A stretch of DNA of 64,000 nt from Ramlibacter henchirensis (GTDB lineage Bacteria; Pseudomonadota; Gammaproteobacteria; Burkholderiales; Burkholderiaceae_C), in contig NZ_SMLM01000001.1 of NCBI RefSeq assembly GCF_004682015.1, forward strand, positions 2,046,001 to 2,110,000, written 5' to 3'. Position 1 is the stretch's first letter; every line of letters starts with the position of its first letter. Below, in pieces: positions 30,209 to 39,571 of this stretch. Below the pieces are notes generated by a model that saw only the letters and a list, made by a program, of their open reading frames with translations, did no database searches and was not told where the DNA came from. A program made the translations under genes and the position numbers.

Positions 30209-31444
30209 TCAGATCACCCCTTCCTGCCGCAACGCCCCGATGCGCGCGGCATCCCAGCCGAGCACGACGGCCAGGACTTCGTCCGTGTGCTGCCCCAGCA
30301 GTGGCGGCGGCATCTCGTGCCTTACCGGCGTCGCGCTCAGCTTGATCGGGCTGCCCACCAGCCGCAGCCCGGGCGAGAGCGGATGCTCCCACTCGTCGAC
30401 CATGCCGCGCTCGCGCACATGCGGATCGGCGAACACCTCGGCCAGGTTGTTGATCGCGCCGCACGGCACCTTGGCCGCCTCGAGCGCCGGCAGCCACTGC
30501 GCCTTCGGCCGCGTCTTCATCACCGCTTCCAGCATCGGCACCAGCACCGCCCGGTTCCGCACGCGATCCTGGTTGCGAGCGAAACGCTCGTCGCGCGCCA
30601 GTTCCGGCCGGCCCGCCACCTCGCAGAACTTGGCGAACTGGCTGTCGTTGCCGACTGCGAGGATCAGGAAGTCCTTGTGCCCGTCGTCGGCGGGCGCGAC
30701 CTCGAACACCTGGTACGGCACGATGTTCTGGTGCGCATTGCCCGCTCGCCCGGGCACCTTGCCGCTGACCAGGTAGTTGGCGCCCAGGTTCGCCAGCATC
30801 GCGACCTGCGTGTCCAGCAGCGCCATGTCGACGTGCTGGCCCTCGCCGGTGCGCTCCGCGTGGCGCAGCGCCGCCAGGATCGCGACGCTGGCGTACATGC
30901 CGGTGAACAGGTCGGCGACCGCCACGCCCACCTTCTGCGGTCCGCCGCCGAGGTCGTCGCGCTCGCCGGTGATGCTCATCAGGCCGCCCATGCCCTGCAC
31001 GGCGTAGTCGTAGCCGGCACGCTCGCGGTAGGGGCCGGTCTGGCCGAAGCCGGTGACGCTGCAATAGACGAGCTTCGGGTTCAACTCGCGCATCGAGGCG
31101 TAGTCGAGGCCATAGCGCGCCATGTCGCCGACCTTGAAGTTCTCGACGAAGACGTGGCAGTGCTTTGCGAGTTCGCACACCAGCGCCTGCCCGGCGGGCT
31201 GGGCGATGTCGCAGGTCAGGGACCGCTTGTTCCGGTTGGTGCCCAGGTAGTAGGCCGCTTCGCGCGTGTCGCGGCCCTGGGCATCCTGCAGGAAGGGCGG
31301 GCCCCAGCTGCGCGTGTCGTCGCCGCTGCCGGGGCGCTCGACCTTGATCACGTCCGCGCCCAGGTCCGCCAGTGTCTGCGTGCACCAGGGGCCGGCGAGC
31401 ACGCGCGAGAGGTCGAGGATGCGGATGCCGTCGAGCGATGTCAT
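30209..31444 (-). CDS. CaiB/BaiF family CoA-transferase (class III)
   Basis: Transfers CoA between acyl groups without a ping-pong covalent thioester on the protein surface; family III. The 411-residue protein opens LDGIRILDLSRVLAGPWCTQ and has DLGADVIKVERPG, NRNKRSLTCDI, the GYDYAVQGMGGLMS and QVFEV segments and the catalytic-region VGDMARYGLDY. I chose the ATG at 31444, just downstream of GAGGG; longer frames upstream run into the divergent lipoprotein gene. Acyl substrate unknown. Confidence 0.9.
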   Translation of the reverse strand: MTSLDGIRILDLSRVLAGPWCTQTLADLGADVIKVERPGSGDDTRSWGPPFLQDAQGRDTREAAYYLGTNRNKRSLTCDIAQPAGQALVCELAKHCHVFVENFKVGDMARYGLDYASMRELNPKLVYCSVTGFGQTGPYRERAGYDYAVQGMGGLMSITGERDDLGGGPQKVGVAVADLFTGMYASVAILAALRHAERTGEGQHVDMALLDTQVAMLANLGANYLVSGKVPGRAGNAHQNIVPYQVFEVAPADDGHKDFLILAVGNDSQFAKFCEVAGRPELARDERFARNQDRVRNRAVLVPMLEAVMKTRPKAQWLPALEAAKVPCGAINNLAEVFADPHVRERGMVDEWEHPLSPGLRLVGSPIKLSATPVRHEMPPPLLGQHTDEVLAVVLGWDAARIGALRQEGVI

Positions 31445-31483
31445 GCCCTCATTCTCCGATGGAACCGACCGTATGATCGGCCG

Positions 31484-32002
31484 ATGCACCGTTCCTGTGC
31501 AGCGCTCCTGCTGCTGCTCGCGGCGGCCACCGGCTGCAGCCCCACGTTCAACTGGCGCGAAGTGCGCGCCGAACCTTCCGGCCTGAAAGCGATGCTGCCG
31601 TGCAAGCCGGACAAGGGCGCGCGCCGCGTCCCGATGGCTGGGCTTGAAGTCGAGCTGTCCGTGGTCGGCTGCGATACCGGAGGCGCCACTTTCGCGGTCC
31701 TTCAAGCCGAGCTGGCCGAGCCGTCGGCGGCCGAAGAGGTGCTGACCCAGTGGAACCGCGCGACGCTGGCCAACATGAAGGCGGAGGGCTCGCGGGCGCG
31801 GTCCTTCGTGCCGCCGGGAGCGGACCCGCTGCCTTCGTCGCAGCGGGTGAGCGCGCAAGGCCGCCGCGCCAACGGTTCGCTGGTGCGCGGCGAGGCGGCC
31901 TACTTCGCGCGCGGCCGCCATGTCTACCAGGCCGTCGTGTATGCCGACGATCCCCAGCCCGACCAGCTGCAGCCGTTCTTCGAAGGACTGAAGCTCCCAT
32001 GA
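31484..32002 (+). CDS. Putative lipoprotein of unknown function
   Basis: A 172-residue exported protein. It has a signal peptide with lipobox AATGC (Cys at residue 18), and the remainder is soluble without a motif I can name. A Cys pair (LPCKPDKG and VVGCDTG) could form a disulfide. It overlaps the MFS gene by 4 bp (ATGA), so it may assist that transporter; no other clue. Divergent from the CoA-transferase gene with only 39 bp between starts. Confidence 0.65.
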   Translation: MHRSCAALLLLLAAATGCSPTFNWREVRAEPSGLKAMLPCKPDKGARRVPMAGLEVELSVVGCDTGGATFAVLQAELAEPSAAEEVLTQWNRATLANMKAEGSRARSFVPPGADPLPSSQRVSAQGRRANGSLVRGEAAYFARGRHVYQAVVYADDPQPDQLQPFFEGLKLP

Positions 32003-33288
32003 GCCGCCCGGCCGACCGAACCGCGACCGCCCCGGCAGGCGCCGCTTTGGCCGACACCCTGCTGTCGCGCCGCGGCGCGATCGTGGTCTTCCTGGCATTC
32101 GCGTTCGCCTATTTCTTCTCCGCGCTCGTTCGAGCCGTCACAGCGACCCTGGCGCCGACGCTCACCCCCGAATTCGGCCTCACGGCGCGTGACCTGGGCT
32201 TGCTGGCCGGCGGCTATTTCTTCGGCTTCGCGGCAACCCAGCTGCCGCTGGGCAACTGGCTCGACCGGCACGGGCCCAAGAAGGTGATCCTGGCGTTCCT
32301 GCTGATCGCGGTGCTGGGCTGCGTCGCGTTCTCGATGGCGACCAGCTTCCCGGCGCTGCTGGCCGCTCGCGTGCTTTGCGGCGTGGGTGTCAGCGCCTGC
32401 CTGATGGCGCCGCTCACCGGCTTTCGCCGCTGGCTGACGCCGGGCGCGCAGCTGCGTGCCAACTCGTGGATGCTGATGACCGGGTCGTTCGGCATGCTGG
32501 CCTCCACGCTGCCCGTGCAGTGGCTGGTGCCGGTGGTCGGCTGGCGGCCGCTGTTCTGGGGCCTGGCGGTCCTGACGGCGCTGGCCATGGCCGTGATCGC
32601 TTGGCGCGTGCCGGGGTGGCAGGCGGCGCCCGCGCCTACCGGGTCCTCGAAGGGTTCCTACGCCGAGGTCTGGCGCAACCCGTACTTCCGTCGCATGACG
32701 CCCCTGGGCTTCTTCACCTACGGCGGGATGATCGCGGTGCAGACGCTCTGGGCCGGCCCGTGGATGGTGCGCGTCGCCGGTTACGAGCCGGTGGCCTCGG
32801 CGGCGGGCCTGTTCACGATCAACCTGGCCATGCTGGTCACCTTCTGGACCTGGGGCATGCTCAACCCGTACCTGGCGCGCCGCGGCGTCGACACCGACCG
32901 GCTGATCGCCTGGGGCGTGCCCTGGCACCTGCTGGTGCTGGCCGGCATCGTGCTGGCCGGCCCGGCCGCCGGGGCTGCCGCCCTGGCGCTGTTCTGCATG
33001 TCCACCACCTTCGTGTCACTGGCCCAGCCGGCCGTGGGCATGGCCTTCCCCGCGGCGCTGGCCGGCCGGGCGTTGTCCGCCTACAACCTGGTCATCTTCC
33101 TGGGCGTGTTCGTAATGCAGTGGGGCATCGGGCTGCTGGTCGACGGGTTCGGTGCGATGGGGTGGTCGGTCGTGGCGTCGTTTCGTGGCGCGATGGCGGT
33201 GTTCCTGGCCTGCAGCGCGGCGTCGTATGCGTGGTTCCTGATGGGGAGCCGCGATAATCGAACGGACCCCCGCCCCGCCTCGCCATGA
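31999..33288 (+). CDS. MFS transporter
   Basis: Twelve-helix inner-membrane carrier of the major facilitator superfamily, 429 residues. The loop 2-3 signature is visible as GNWLDRHGPKKVIL. The N-terminal about 30 residues are cytoplasmic. Its relatives are of the NarK/nitrate or sugar-phosphate permease-like group but the substrate cannot be assigned. It overlaps the lipoprotein gene upstream and the PTS EIIA gene downstream by 4 bp each. Confidence 0.87.
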   Translation: MSRPADRTATAPAGAALADTLLSRRGAIVVFLAFAFAYFFSALVRAVTATLAPTLTPEFGLTARDLGLLAGGYFFGFAATQLPLGNWLDRHGPKKVILAFLLIAVLGCVAFSMATSFPALLAARVLCGVGVSACLMAPLTGFRRWLTPGAQLRANSWMLMTGSFGMLASTLPVQWLVPVVGWRPLFWGLAVLTALAMAVIAWRVPGWQAAPAPTGSSKGSYAEVWRNPYFRRMTPLGFFTYGGMIAVQTLWAGPWMVRVAGYEPVASAAGLFTINLAMLVTFWTWGMLNPYLARRGVDTDRLIAWGVPWHLLVLAGIVLAGPAAGAAALALFCMSTTFVSLAQPAVGMAFPAALAGRALSAYNLVIFLGVFVMQWGIGLLVDGFGAMGWSVVASFRGAMAVFLACSAASYAWFLMGSRDNRTDPRPASP

Positions 33289-33740
33289 ACGCGATCCTGA
33301 TCATCGGCCACGCACCGCTCGCGCATGCGCTGCGGCAGTGCGCGCTGCACGTGTTCCCGGATTGCGCTTCGTCGGTGGCGGCCATCGACGTGCAGCCGAA
33401 CCTGTCGCCCGAGGAGACGCTGGCCACGGCGCGCATCGCGATGCAGCAGCTCACGCAGGCGCCCGGCGTCAAGGGCGTGCTCGTGCTCACCGACATCTTC
33501 GGGGCGACGCCGAGCAACGTCGCTCAGAAGCTGGTGGACGGCGTGACGTCGCGCCTGATCACCGGCGTGAACCTGCCGATGCTGCTGCGCACGGTGAGCT
33601 ATCGCCATGAGCCTCTCGATGCGCTGGTCTCGCGCGCCGTGATCGGCGGCACCCAGGGCGTGATGCAGGTGGCCGTCACCGCGCCGCAGAACCAGCCCCG
33701 CCGCAGCCATGATCCGGACGAAAACGACCATCAGCAATAA
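33285..33740 (+). CDS. ptsM: PTS EIIA component, mannose family (EIIA-Man)
   Basis: Cytosolic phosphoacceptor of 151 residues. His9 in the opening ILIIGHAPLA is the expected phosphorylation site, and VLTDIFGATPSN is the family signature. No EIIB, EIIC or EIID gene is near, so it is likely regulatory rather than sugar-transporting, as established for betaproteobacterial PTS. Its last 32 bp overlap the ptsH gene. The symbol follows use in Burkholderiales. Confidence 0.88.
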   Translation: MNAILIIGHAPLAHALRQCALHVFPDCASSVAAIDVQPNLSPEETLATARIAMQQLTQAPGVKGVLVLTDIFGATPSNVAQKLVDGVTSRLITGVNLPMLLRTVSYRHEPLDALVSRAVIGGTQGVMQVAVTAPQNQPRRSHDPDENDHQQ

Positions 33741-33978
33741 GCTGGGCCTGCACGCCCGCGCCTCGGCCAAGCTCACCAAGCTGGCCGGCACCTATCCCTG
33801 CGAGGTCTGGATGTCCAAGGGCGACCGGCGCGTCAATGCCAAGAGCATCATGGGCGTGATGATGCTGGCCGCGGGCGTGGGCAGCGAAGTCGTGCTGGAG
33901 ACGGAAGGCGAGCGGGAGCAGGAGGCGATGAATGCGCTCTTGACCCTTATCGAAGACAAGTTCGGGGAAGGCGAATGA
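33709..33978 (+). CDS. ptsH: HPr phosphocarrier protein
   Basis: Relays phosphate from EI to EIIA. The 89-residue protein has His15 in LGLHARAS and Ser46 in KSIMGVMM. Ser46 is the target of HPr kinase/phosphorylase, which betaproteobacteria often have, although no hprK gene is in this window. The ATG at 33709 lies within the end of the EIIA gene. Confidence 0.95.
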   Translation: MIRTKTTISNKLGLHARASAKLTKLAGTYPCEVWMSKGDRRVNAKSIMGVMMLAAGVGSEVVLETEGEREQEAMNALLTLIEDKFGEGE

Positions 33979-33985
33979 GGACCCC

Positions 33986-34147
33986 CACGCTCCCCCACTT
34001 CGTGTGGCTCGCTGGCCTTGCAGGCCGCGGCGCAGCCAGAGTCTGCGCCTTTTCGGCCCGTCCAAGCCTGCGCATGCAGGCTTGGGGCCGCGGGCCTCAG
34101 CCCCGAGGGGGCCGCGTTCCGCCTTCGGGCGGCCGGGCAGCGGAACG
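33986..34147. repeat. Palindrome-rich spacer between ptsH and ptsI
   Basis: A 169-bp non-coding gap between two genes that are normally adjacent. It holds a perfect 9-bp inverted repeat CAAGCCTGC (34063-34071), loop GCAT, GCAGGCTTG (34076-34084), plus short GC palindromes (CCAC-TTCGT-GTGG near 33996; CCGCCTTCGGGCGG near 34119). The style is of a dispersed extragenic repeat. It has no T-tract and ends only a few bases before ptsI. Confidence 0.5.
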
Positions 34148-35902
34148 ATGACCTTCGCCATCCACGGCCTCCCCGTCGCGCGCGGCATCGCCATCGGCCG
34201 CGCGGTGCTGATGGGCGGCCGCGTGGACGTGGCGCACTACTTCATCGACCCGGCGCAGGTCGACGCCGAGGTCACGCGCCTGCGCGAAGGGCGCAATGCG
34301 GTGATCGACGAGATCCACCGCCTGCAGCACACCATCGTGCAGATGGGGAAGGAGGCGCCGCACGAGCTCTCCGCGCTGCTGGACGTGCACCTGATGCTGC
34401 TGCAGGACGAGGACCTGATTACCGGCGTCAAGTACTGGATCCGCGAGCGCCTCTACAACGCCGAATGGGCGCTGACGACGCAGCTCGAGCAGCTCTCGCG
34501 CCAGTTCGACGAGATGGAGGACGAGTACCTGCGCGAGCGCAAGGCCGACCTCGAGCAGGTGGCCGAACGCATCCTGCGCTACATGAAGGGCGTGGCCTCG
34601 CCGGTCGCGCCGACGCCGCGGCGCAAGAGCCAGCAGGACCTGCTGCTGGACGACAGCGTCGACGTGCCGCTGGTGCTGGTGGCGCACGACCTGTCGCCGG
34701 CCGACATGCTGCAGTTCAAGCAGAGCGTGTTCGCCGGCTTCGTCACCGACGTCGGCGGCCGCAACTCGCACACGGCGATCGTCGCGCGCAGCATGGACAT
34801 CCCGGCGGTGGTGGGCGCGCGCAGCGCCAGCCAGCTGGTGCGGCAGGACGACTGGGTGATCATCGACGGCGACGACGGCGTGCTCATCGTCGATCCCTCG
34901 CCCATCATCCTGGCGGAATACGGCTTCAAGCAGCGCCAGGCCGAGCTGGAGCGCGGCCGCCTCGCGCGCCTGCGCCACACGCCGGCCGTCACGATCGACG
35001 GCCACAAGGTCGAACTGCTGGCCAACATCGAGATGCCGGAAGACGCGCCCACGGCGCTCGAGGCCGGCGCGGTGGGCGTCGGCCTGTTCCGCAGCGAGTT
35101 CCTGTTCATGAACCGCAGGGGCCGGCTGCCGGACGAGGACGAGCAGTACGAGGCGTACCGGCGCGCGGTCGAAGGCATGCAGGGCCTGCCGGTCACCATC
35201 CGCACCATCGACGTGGGAGCCGACAAGCCGCTGGACGACGTGCAGCGCGAGGAAGCCCACCTGAATCCGGCGCTGGGCCTTCGTGCCATCCGCTGGAGCC
35301 TGGCCGACCCGGCGATGTTCCTCACCCAGCTGCGCGCCGTGCTGCGCGCGGCGGCGTACGGCAAGGTCAACCTGCTGATCCCGATGCTGGCGCACGCCAG
35401 CGAGATCCGCCAGACGCTCTCGCTGCTGGACTTCGCGCGCGCAGAGCTGGACAACCGGGGCGTGGCCTACGGTCCGATGCAGGTGGGCGCGATGATCGAG
35501 ATCCCCGCGGCCGCGCTGTCGCTGCGCACCTTCCTGCGCTACTTCGATTTCCTGTCCATCGGCACCAACGACCTGATCCAGTACACGCTGGCGATCGACC
35601 GGGCCGACGAATCCGTGGCGCACCTGTACGACCCGCTGCACCCCGCGGTGCTGCAGCTCGTGGCGCAGACGATCGCCGAGTGCAACGCGCAGGGCAAGGG
35701 CGTCAGCGTGTGCGGCGAGATGGCGGGTGACATCAGCTTCACGCGGCTGCTGCTGGGACTGGGCCTGCGCACCTTCTCCATGCACCCGGCGCAGATCCTG
35801 GCGGTCAAGCAGGAAGTGCTGCGGGCCGACACGCGCCGGCTCGAAGGCTGGGCGAAGGAAGTGCTCGCGTCCGAAGAGCCGGGCAAGCTGCTCGGTCAGT
35901 AG
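34148..35902 (+). CDS. ptsI: Phosphoenolpyruvate-protein phosphotransferase (PTS enzyme I)
   Basis: Takes phosphate from phosphoenolpyruvate and passes it to HPr. The 584-residue protein has the phospho-histidine domain with His208 in GGRNSHTAIVARS, then the PEP-binding barrel with GVGLFRSEFLFM and the C-terminal Cys in VCGEMAGD. The ATG at 34148 follows GGAACG. It completes the three-protein regulatory PTS. Its stop overlaps the end of the convergent penicillin-binding protein gene by 7 bp. Confidence 0.95.
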   Translation: MTFAIHGLPVARGIAIGRAVLMGGRVDVAHYFIDPAQVDAEVTRLREGRNAVIDEIHRLQHTIVQMGKEAPHELSALLDVHLMLLQDEDLITGVKYWIRERLYNAEWALTTQLEQLSRQFDEMEDEYLRERKADLEQVAERILRYMKGVASPVAPTPRRKSQQDLLLDDSVDVPLVLVAHDLSPADMLQFKQSVFAGFVTDVGGRNSHTAIVARSMDIPAVVGARSASQLVRQDDWVIIDGDDGVLIVDPSPIILAEYGFKQRQAELERGRLARLRHTPAVTIDGHKVELLANIEMPEDAPTALEAGAVGVGLFRSEFLFMNRRGRLPDEDEQYEAYRRAVEGMQGLPVTIRTIDVGADKPLDDVQREEAHLNPALGLRAIRWSLADPAMFLTQLRAVLRAAAYGKVNLLIPMLAHASEIRQTLSLLDFARAELDNRGVAYGPMQVGAMIEIPAAALSLRTFLRYFDFLSIGTNDLIQYTLAIDRADESVAHLYDPLHPAVLQLVAQTIAECNAQGKGVSVCGEMAGDISFTRLLLGLGLRTFSMHPAQILAVKQEVLRADTRRLEGWAKEVLASEEPGKLLGQ

Positions 35903-38301
35903 CCCCGTTCCGCGCTGCCAGTGGAGGGCAGCACCGGTGCCGGTGCGGCGCCGCTCGGCTCACCCCGCGGAGGCGCCACGACGATCGCGCGTTGCGGCGG
36001 CATCGCCAGCACCTCTGGCGGCGGTTGCGAACGCGGCGGCGCCACCACGATGGCCGGCTGCGCAGGAAAGCCCAGCGAGCCGCCACCCACGCTTACCCCG
36101 TACTCCGGCGGCAGGGGCGAGCCGCTCGCCGGCATGACCGGCTGAGGCGGCTGCAGTTCGGGCGGCGGCGGGAACAGGCTGCCCCACCCGGTGCCGTTGT
36201 CGGGCGGCAGCTCCGGTGACTTCGGGAACTTCGCCTTCGGATCGACCAGGCGCGCGCGCACCAGGGCCTGCATGTATTCGCCCACCATCGGCAGCGCGCT
36301 GCGCGAGCCCTGGCCCCACGGGTCCTGCATGCTGATGCGGCTGTCGTTGAATCCCACCCAGGCGCCCGTCACCAGCCGGGGATGGGCCAGGACGAACCAG
36401 CCGTCGGTGTTCTCCTGCGTCGTGCCGGTCTTGCCGGCCAGCTCGCCTTGCAACTTGTAGCGGGCGCGGATGGGCGAACCGGTGCCGCGATCGATGGCGG
36501 CACGCAGCGCGTCCAGCAGCACCGCGTTGGCGGCCGGGTTCAGCGCCGGTTCCGGCGCGGCGGGACGGAAGGCCTCGAGCACCTTGCCCTTGCGGTCCTC
36601 CACCTGCAGCACGAGCGCCGGCGCAACGTACTGGCCGCCGTTGGCGATCGTGGCGTACGCGGCCGTGATCTCGCGCAGCGAGACGAGGCTGGTGCCCAGG
36701 CCGATCGAGGGCACTTCCTCCAGCCGGCTGTCGCGCACGCCCATGGCCTGCGCGAGCTGCGCGACCTTCGCCGCACCGACGTACTGCATCAGCTGCGCGG
36801 TGATCGTGTTCTTCGACAACGCGAGCGCGTCCCTCAGCGCAATGGGTTCGCCGGTGGGCTGGCTGATGTCCTTGGGCCGCCAGATGCGGCCCTGGCCGTC
36901 GGGGATGTCGACCGGGTTGTCCATCAACTGGTCGGTGGCGCGTGCGCCGAGTTCGAAAGCGGCCCCATACACGAAGGGCTTGAACGTCGAGCCGGGCTGC
37001 CGCCGCGCCTGCTGCACGTGGTCGAACTGGTCCAGCGCGAAGTCGCGGCTGCCGACCCACGCGCGCACATAGCCGGTGCCGGGCTCCATCGCCACGAGGC
37101 CGGCCTGCAGCCGCGTCTTCTCATCGCGCAGCGCCTGCATGTACGCCGCATCGGCGCGCAGCCTGGCCAGCGCCTCCGTCTCGGAAGCGCCCGCCTCGCG
37201 CGCCGCCTTGAACTGCTGCGACTCGCGGATGAAGGCATCGACCAGGTCGCGGCGGGCGTTCCAGCCGTTGCGGCCGTTCAGGGCCGTGTCCGCCAGTTTC
37301 TGCAGCCTCTCGGCCTGCGCGTTCAGCGCCTGCTGCGCCAACGCCTGCGCCCGCGAGTCGATGGTCGTGCGCACCACCAGGCCGTCGGCGTAGACGTTGT
37401 AGCCCCTGCGGTCGGCCCACTCGATCAGCCAGCGGCGCATCAGCACCGCGAGGTGGGGCGCGGGGCCGAGCTGTTCATCCTGCCGTTCGAAATTCAGCTG
37501 CAGGGGACGGCCCCGAAGCTCGTCCAGCTGCGCTGGATCCAGCTTGCCGTGCCGCGCGAGTTGCGCGAGGACGATGTTGCGGCGCTGCTGCGCGCGCTGC
37601 GGATTGAGCACCGGGTTGTAGTAGGTCGTGCCCTTGAGCATCCCGACCAGCGTGGCGCTCTCCAGCACGTCGAGGTCGCGCGCGTTCTTGTCGAAGTAGG
37701 TCCGCGCGGCCATCTCGATGCCGTACGTGTTGTAGAGGAACGGGACCGTGTTGAGGTAGATCTCCAGGATCTCGTCCTTGCGGTAGGCCTGTTCTATCTT
37801 GAGCGCGGTGATCGCCTCCTTGACCTTGCGCTCGATCGTCGGAGCGCGGCCGATCTCTTCCGGGTAGAGGTTGCGCGCGAGCTGCTGCGTGATGGTCGAG
37901 CCGCCTTGCAGGCGGCCGTTGAGGCTGTTCCACGCGGCGGCGGCCGTGCGCCGCAGGTCGAGCCCGCGATGCAGGTAGAAACGCTGGTCCTCGACGGCCA
38001 GCAATGCGGCGGTGACGTGCGGCGAGATGTCGCGCAGCGGCACCCACACGCGGTTGGCCTTGCGGTACACGGCCAGCTCCTGGCCATCCGAGGTCAGCAG
38101 CACGCTGGGATGTTCGGCCTGCTGCTTCTTGAGGTCGCCGATGGTGGGCGTGAGCGGCACCTGCGACATCACATAGAACGCGGGCACGGCAACCGACGCC
38201 ACCATCGCCATCAGCAGCACCAGCGACAACGTCCACCAGGGATGCCGCCGGACCCAGGCGCGCCGCGCGGGTGGGGGCGGGGTCCGGTCGCGGGCGGCCA
38301 T
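35896..38301 (-). CDS. mrcA: Class A penicillin-binding protein (PBP1a-like)
   Basis: Bifunctional peptidoglycan polymerase and cross-linker. Of 801 residues, the first about 40 include a transmembrane helix. The GT51 glycosyltransferase domain has EDQRFYLHRGLD and GGSTITQQLARN. The transpeptidase domain has STFKP (Ser438), SKNT and KTGTT. The last about 110 residues form a proline-rich tail containing two AIVVAPPR repeats. I chose the ATG at 38301; a TTG at 38310 is the alternative. Confidence 0.92.
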   Translation of the reverse strand: MAARDRTPPPPARRAWVRRHPWWTLSLVLLMAMVASVAVPAFYVMSQVPLTPTIGDLKKQQAEHPSVLLTSDGQELAVYRKANRVWVPLRDISPHVTAALLAVEDQRFYLHRGLDLRRTAAAAWNSLNGRLQGGSTITQQLARNLYPEEIGRAPTIERKVKEAITALKIEQAYRKDEILEIYLNTVPFLYNTYGIEMAARTYFDKNARDLDVLESATLVGMLKGTTYYNPVLNPQRAQQRRNIVLAQLARHGKLDPAQLDELRGRPLQLNFERQDEQLGPAPHLAVLMRRWLIEWADRRGYNVYADGLVVRTTIDSRAQALAQQALNAQAERLQKLADTALNGRNGWNARRDLVDAFIRESQQFKAAREAGASETEALARLRADAAYMQALRDEKTRLQAGLVAMEPGTGYVRAWVGSRDFALDQFDHVQQARRQPGSTFKPFVYGAAFELGARATDQLMDNPVDIPDGQGRIWRPKDISQPTGEPIALRDALALSKNTITAQLMQYVGAAKVAQLAQAMGVRDSRLEEVPSIGLGTSLVSLREITAAYATIANGGQYVAPALVLQVEDRKGKVLEAFRPAAPEPALNPAANAVLLDALRAAIDRGTGSPIRARYKLQGELAGKTGTTQENTDGWFVLAHPRLVTGAWVGFNDSRISMQDPWGQGSRSALPMVGEYMQALVRARLVDPKAKFPKSPELPPDNGTGWGSLFPPPPELQPPQPVMPASGSPLPPEYGVSVGGGSLGFPAQPAIVVAPPRSQPPPEVLAMPPQRAIVVAPPRGEPSGAAPAPVLPSTGSAERGY

Positions 38302-38560
38302 GGTGTTCAAGCTGTTCGTTTTGTGCCGGGTCGCGGCGACTCTAGGCGGGACAGCGCCGGGCGGGGTGTAGGACTGCCGCGCGTGCGACCGCGCGGGGCG
38401 GCGCTATCGCCATGCGCGTGCGTCCGTCAGCCGGACGTGGGCGAAGCCTGTTGGGAATCTACCAATGGCTGAGACTCACGGACTGCAAAAATCACGCGCA
38501 GGCGCTCAGCGCGAACGCGACAGCCCGCTCAGCTTGAGGCCATCGGGGGCCGACGGAACA
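38302..38560. other. Divergent spacer between PBP1a and aldose epimerase genes
   Basis: A 259-bp region containing GC-rich short palindromes near 38360-38410 and no clear -35/-10 pair on either strand. An in-frame ATG at 38465 could extend the epimerase by 32 residues, but the added sequence is not family-like. Confidence 0.4.
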
Positions 38561-39541
38561 ATGCGCGCGGTGAAAGTCCCCATCTCCGAACGCGCGGCCC
38601 CGGCAATGGGGGCCGCTACCGTGCTCGAGCTGCAAGCCGGTGAGCTTCATCTCGCGCTGGCCCCCGACGTCGGCGGCTCGATCGCCAGTTTCCGCCGCCG
38701 CTGGCACGAGCGAGCCGCCCTTCGCGAACTGGATTGGCTGCGGCCCGCCGGCGCCGAAGGACTCGCCGAGCGCCATCCGCTCGCAATGGCCAGCTTCCCG
38801 CTGGTGCCCTTCTGCAACCGCATCCGCAACGGACGAGCCACGTTCGAAGGCCGCGAGATCCGCTTCCCGCCCAACCATCCGGCCGAAGACTCGCCGCACC
38901 CGCTGCACGGCATCGGCTGGCAGCGGCCGTGGCGAGTCGAATCGGCCGGCAGTTCACGCGCCGTGCTGACGCTGGACGTGCCGGCCGGACCGGCCTGGCC
39001 CTGGCGCTTCACCGCACGCCAGACGTTCGACCTTCGGCCCGACAGCCTGATGGTGCGCATGGCACTGACCAACGAGGACACGGCGGCGATGCCGGCGGGC
39101 ATCGGCCACCATCCCTACTTCCCGCACGAGCCCGGCACGCGCCTGACCGCGGCCGCGCAGGCGATGTGGGAAGCGGACGAGGAGGTCATGCCCACGCGGC
39201 TCGCCGAGACGGAGGAGGTGCGGCAGCTGCGGCGAGGGGTGCGCCTTGCGGACCTGCACACGGACAACAACTTCACCGGCTGGTCGCGCGAGGCCTGCAT
39301 CGAATGGCCGGCCGACGCGCACGGACCGGAGCGCAGCCTGGTGATGCAGGCGGAGGCGCCGCTGGACCACTTCGTCCTGTACTGCCAGCGCGGCTTAGAC
39401 TACTTCTGCGCCGAGCCGGTAAGCCAGTGCACCGATTGGCTCAACCTGATGGACCGGTATGGCCCGGAGGCGTTGGGTGGGGCGCGGCTGGAACCGGGCG
39501 AGACGCTGAGCGCGCGCTTCACGTTGACGCCGCGCTGGTGA
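38561..39541 (+). CDS. Aldose 1-epimerase family protein
   Basis: Galactose-mutarotase-like enzyme interconverting sugar anomers, 326 residues. Family features are PLVPFCNRIRNG with the sugar-binding Arg, the first active-site His in PHPLHGIGWQ, the second in GHHPYF, and the Glu-containing GARLEPGETLSARFTL near the end. The ATG at 38561 is the best match to the family start; Met at 38606 is possible. Whether the substrate is galactose or another hexose is unclear. Confidence 0.87.
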   Translation: MRAVKVPISERAAPAMGAATVLELQAGELHLALAPDVGGSIASFRRRWHERAALRELDWLRPAGAEGLAERHPLAMASFPLVPFCNRIRNGRATFEGREIRFPPNHPAEDSPHPLHGIGWQRPWRVESAGSSRAVLTLDVPAGPAWPWRFTARQTFDLRPDSLMVRMALTNEDTAAMPAGIGHHPYFPHEPGTRLTAAAQAMWEADEEVMPTRLAETEEVRQLRRGVRLADLHTDNNFTGWSREACIEWPADAHGPERSLVMQAEAPLDHFVLYCQRGLDYFCAEPVSQCTDWLNLMDRYGPEALGGARLEPGETLSARFTLTPRW

Positions 39542-39571
39542 GCCGGCAAGCGGCTCCGGTCCTTGTGGAAG

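Noticed and set aside
35896..35902. Frameshift or error at the ptsI/mrcA ends because the genes overlap
   Set aside because: The genes are convergent and a 7-bp end overlap is normal; both products have natural C-termini.
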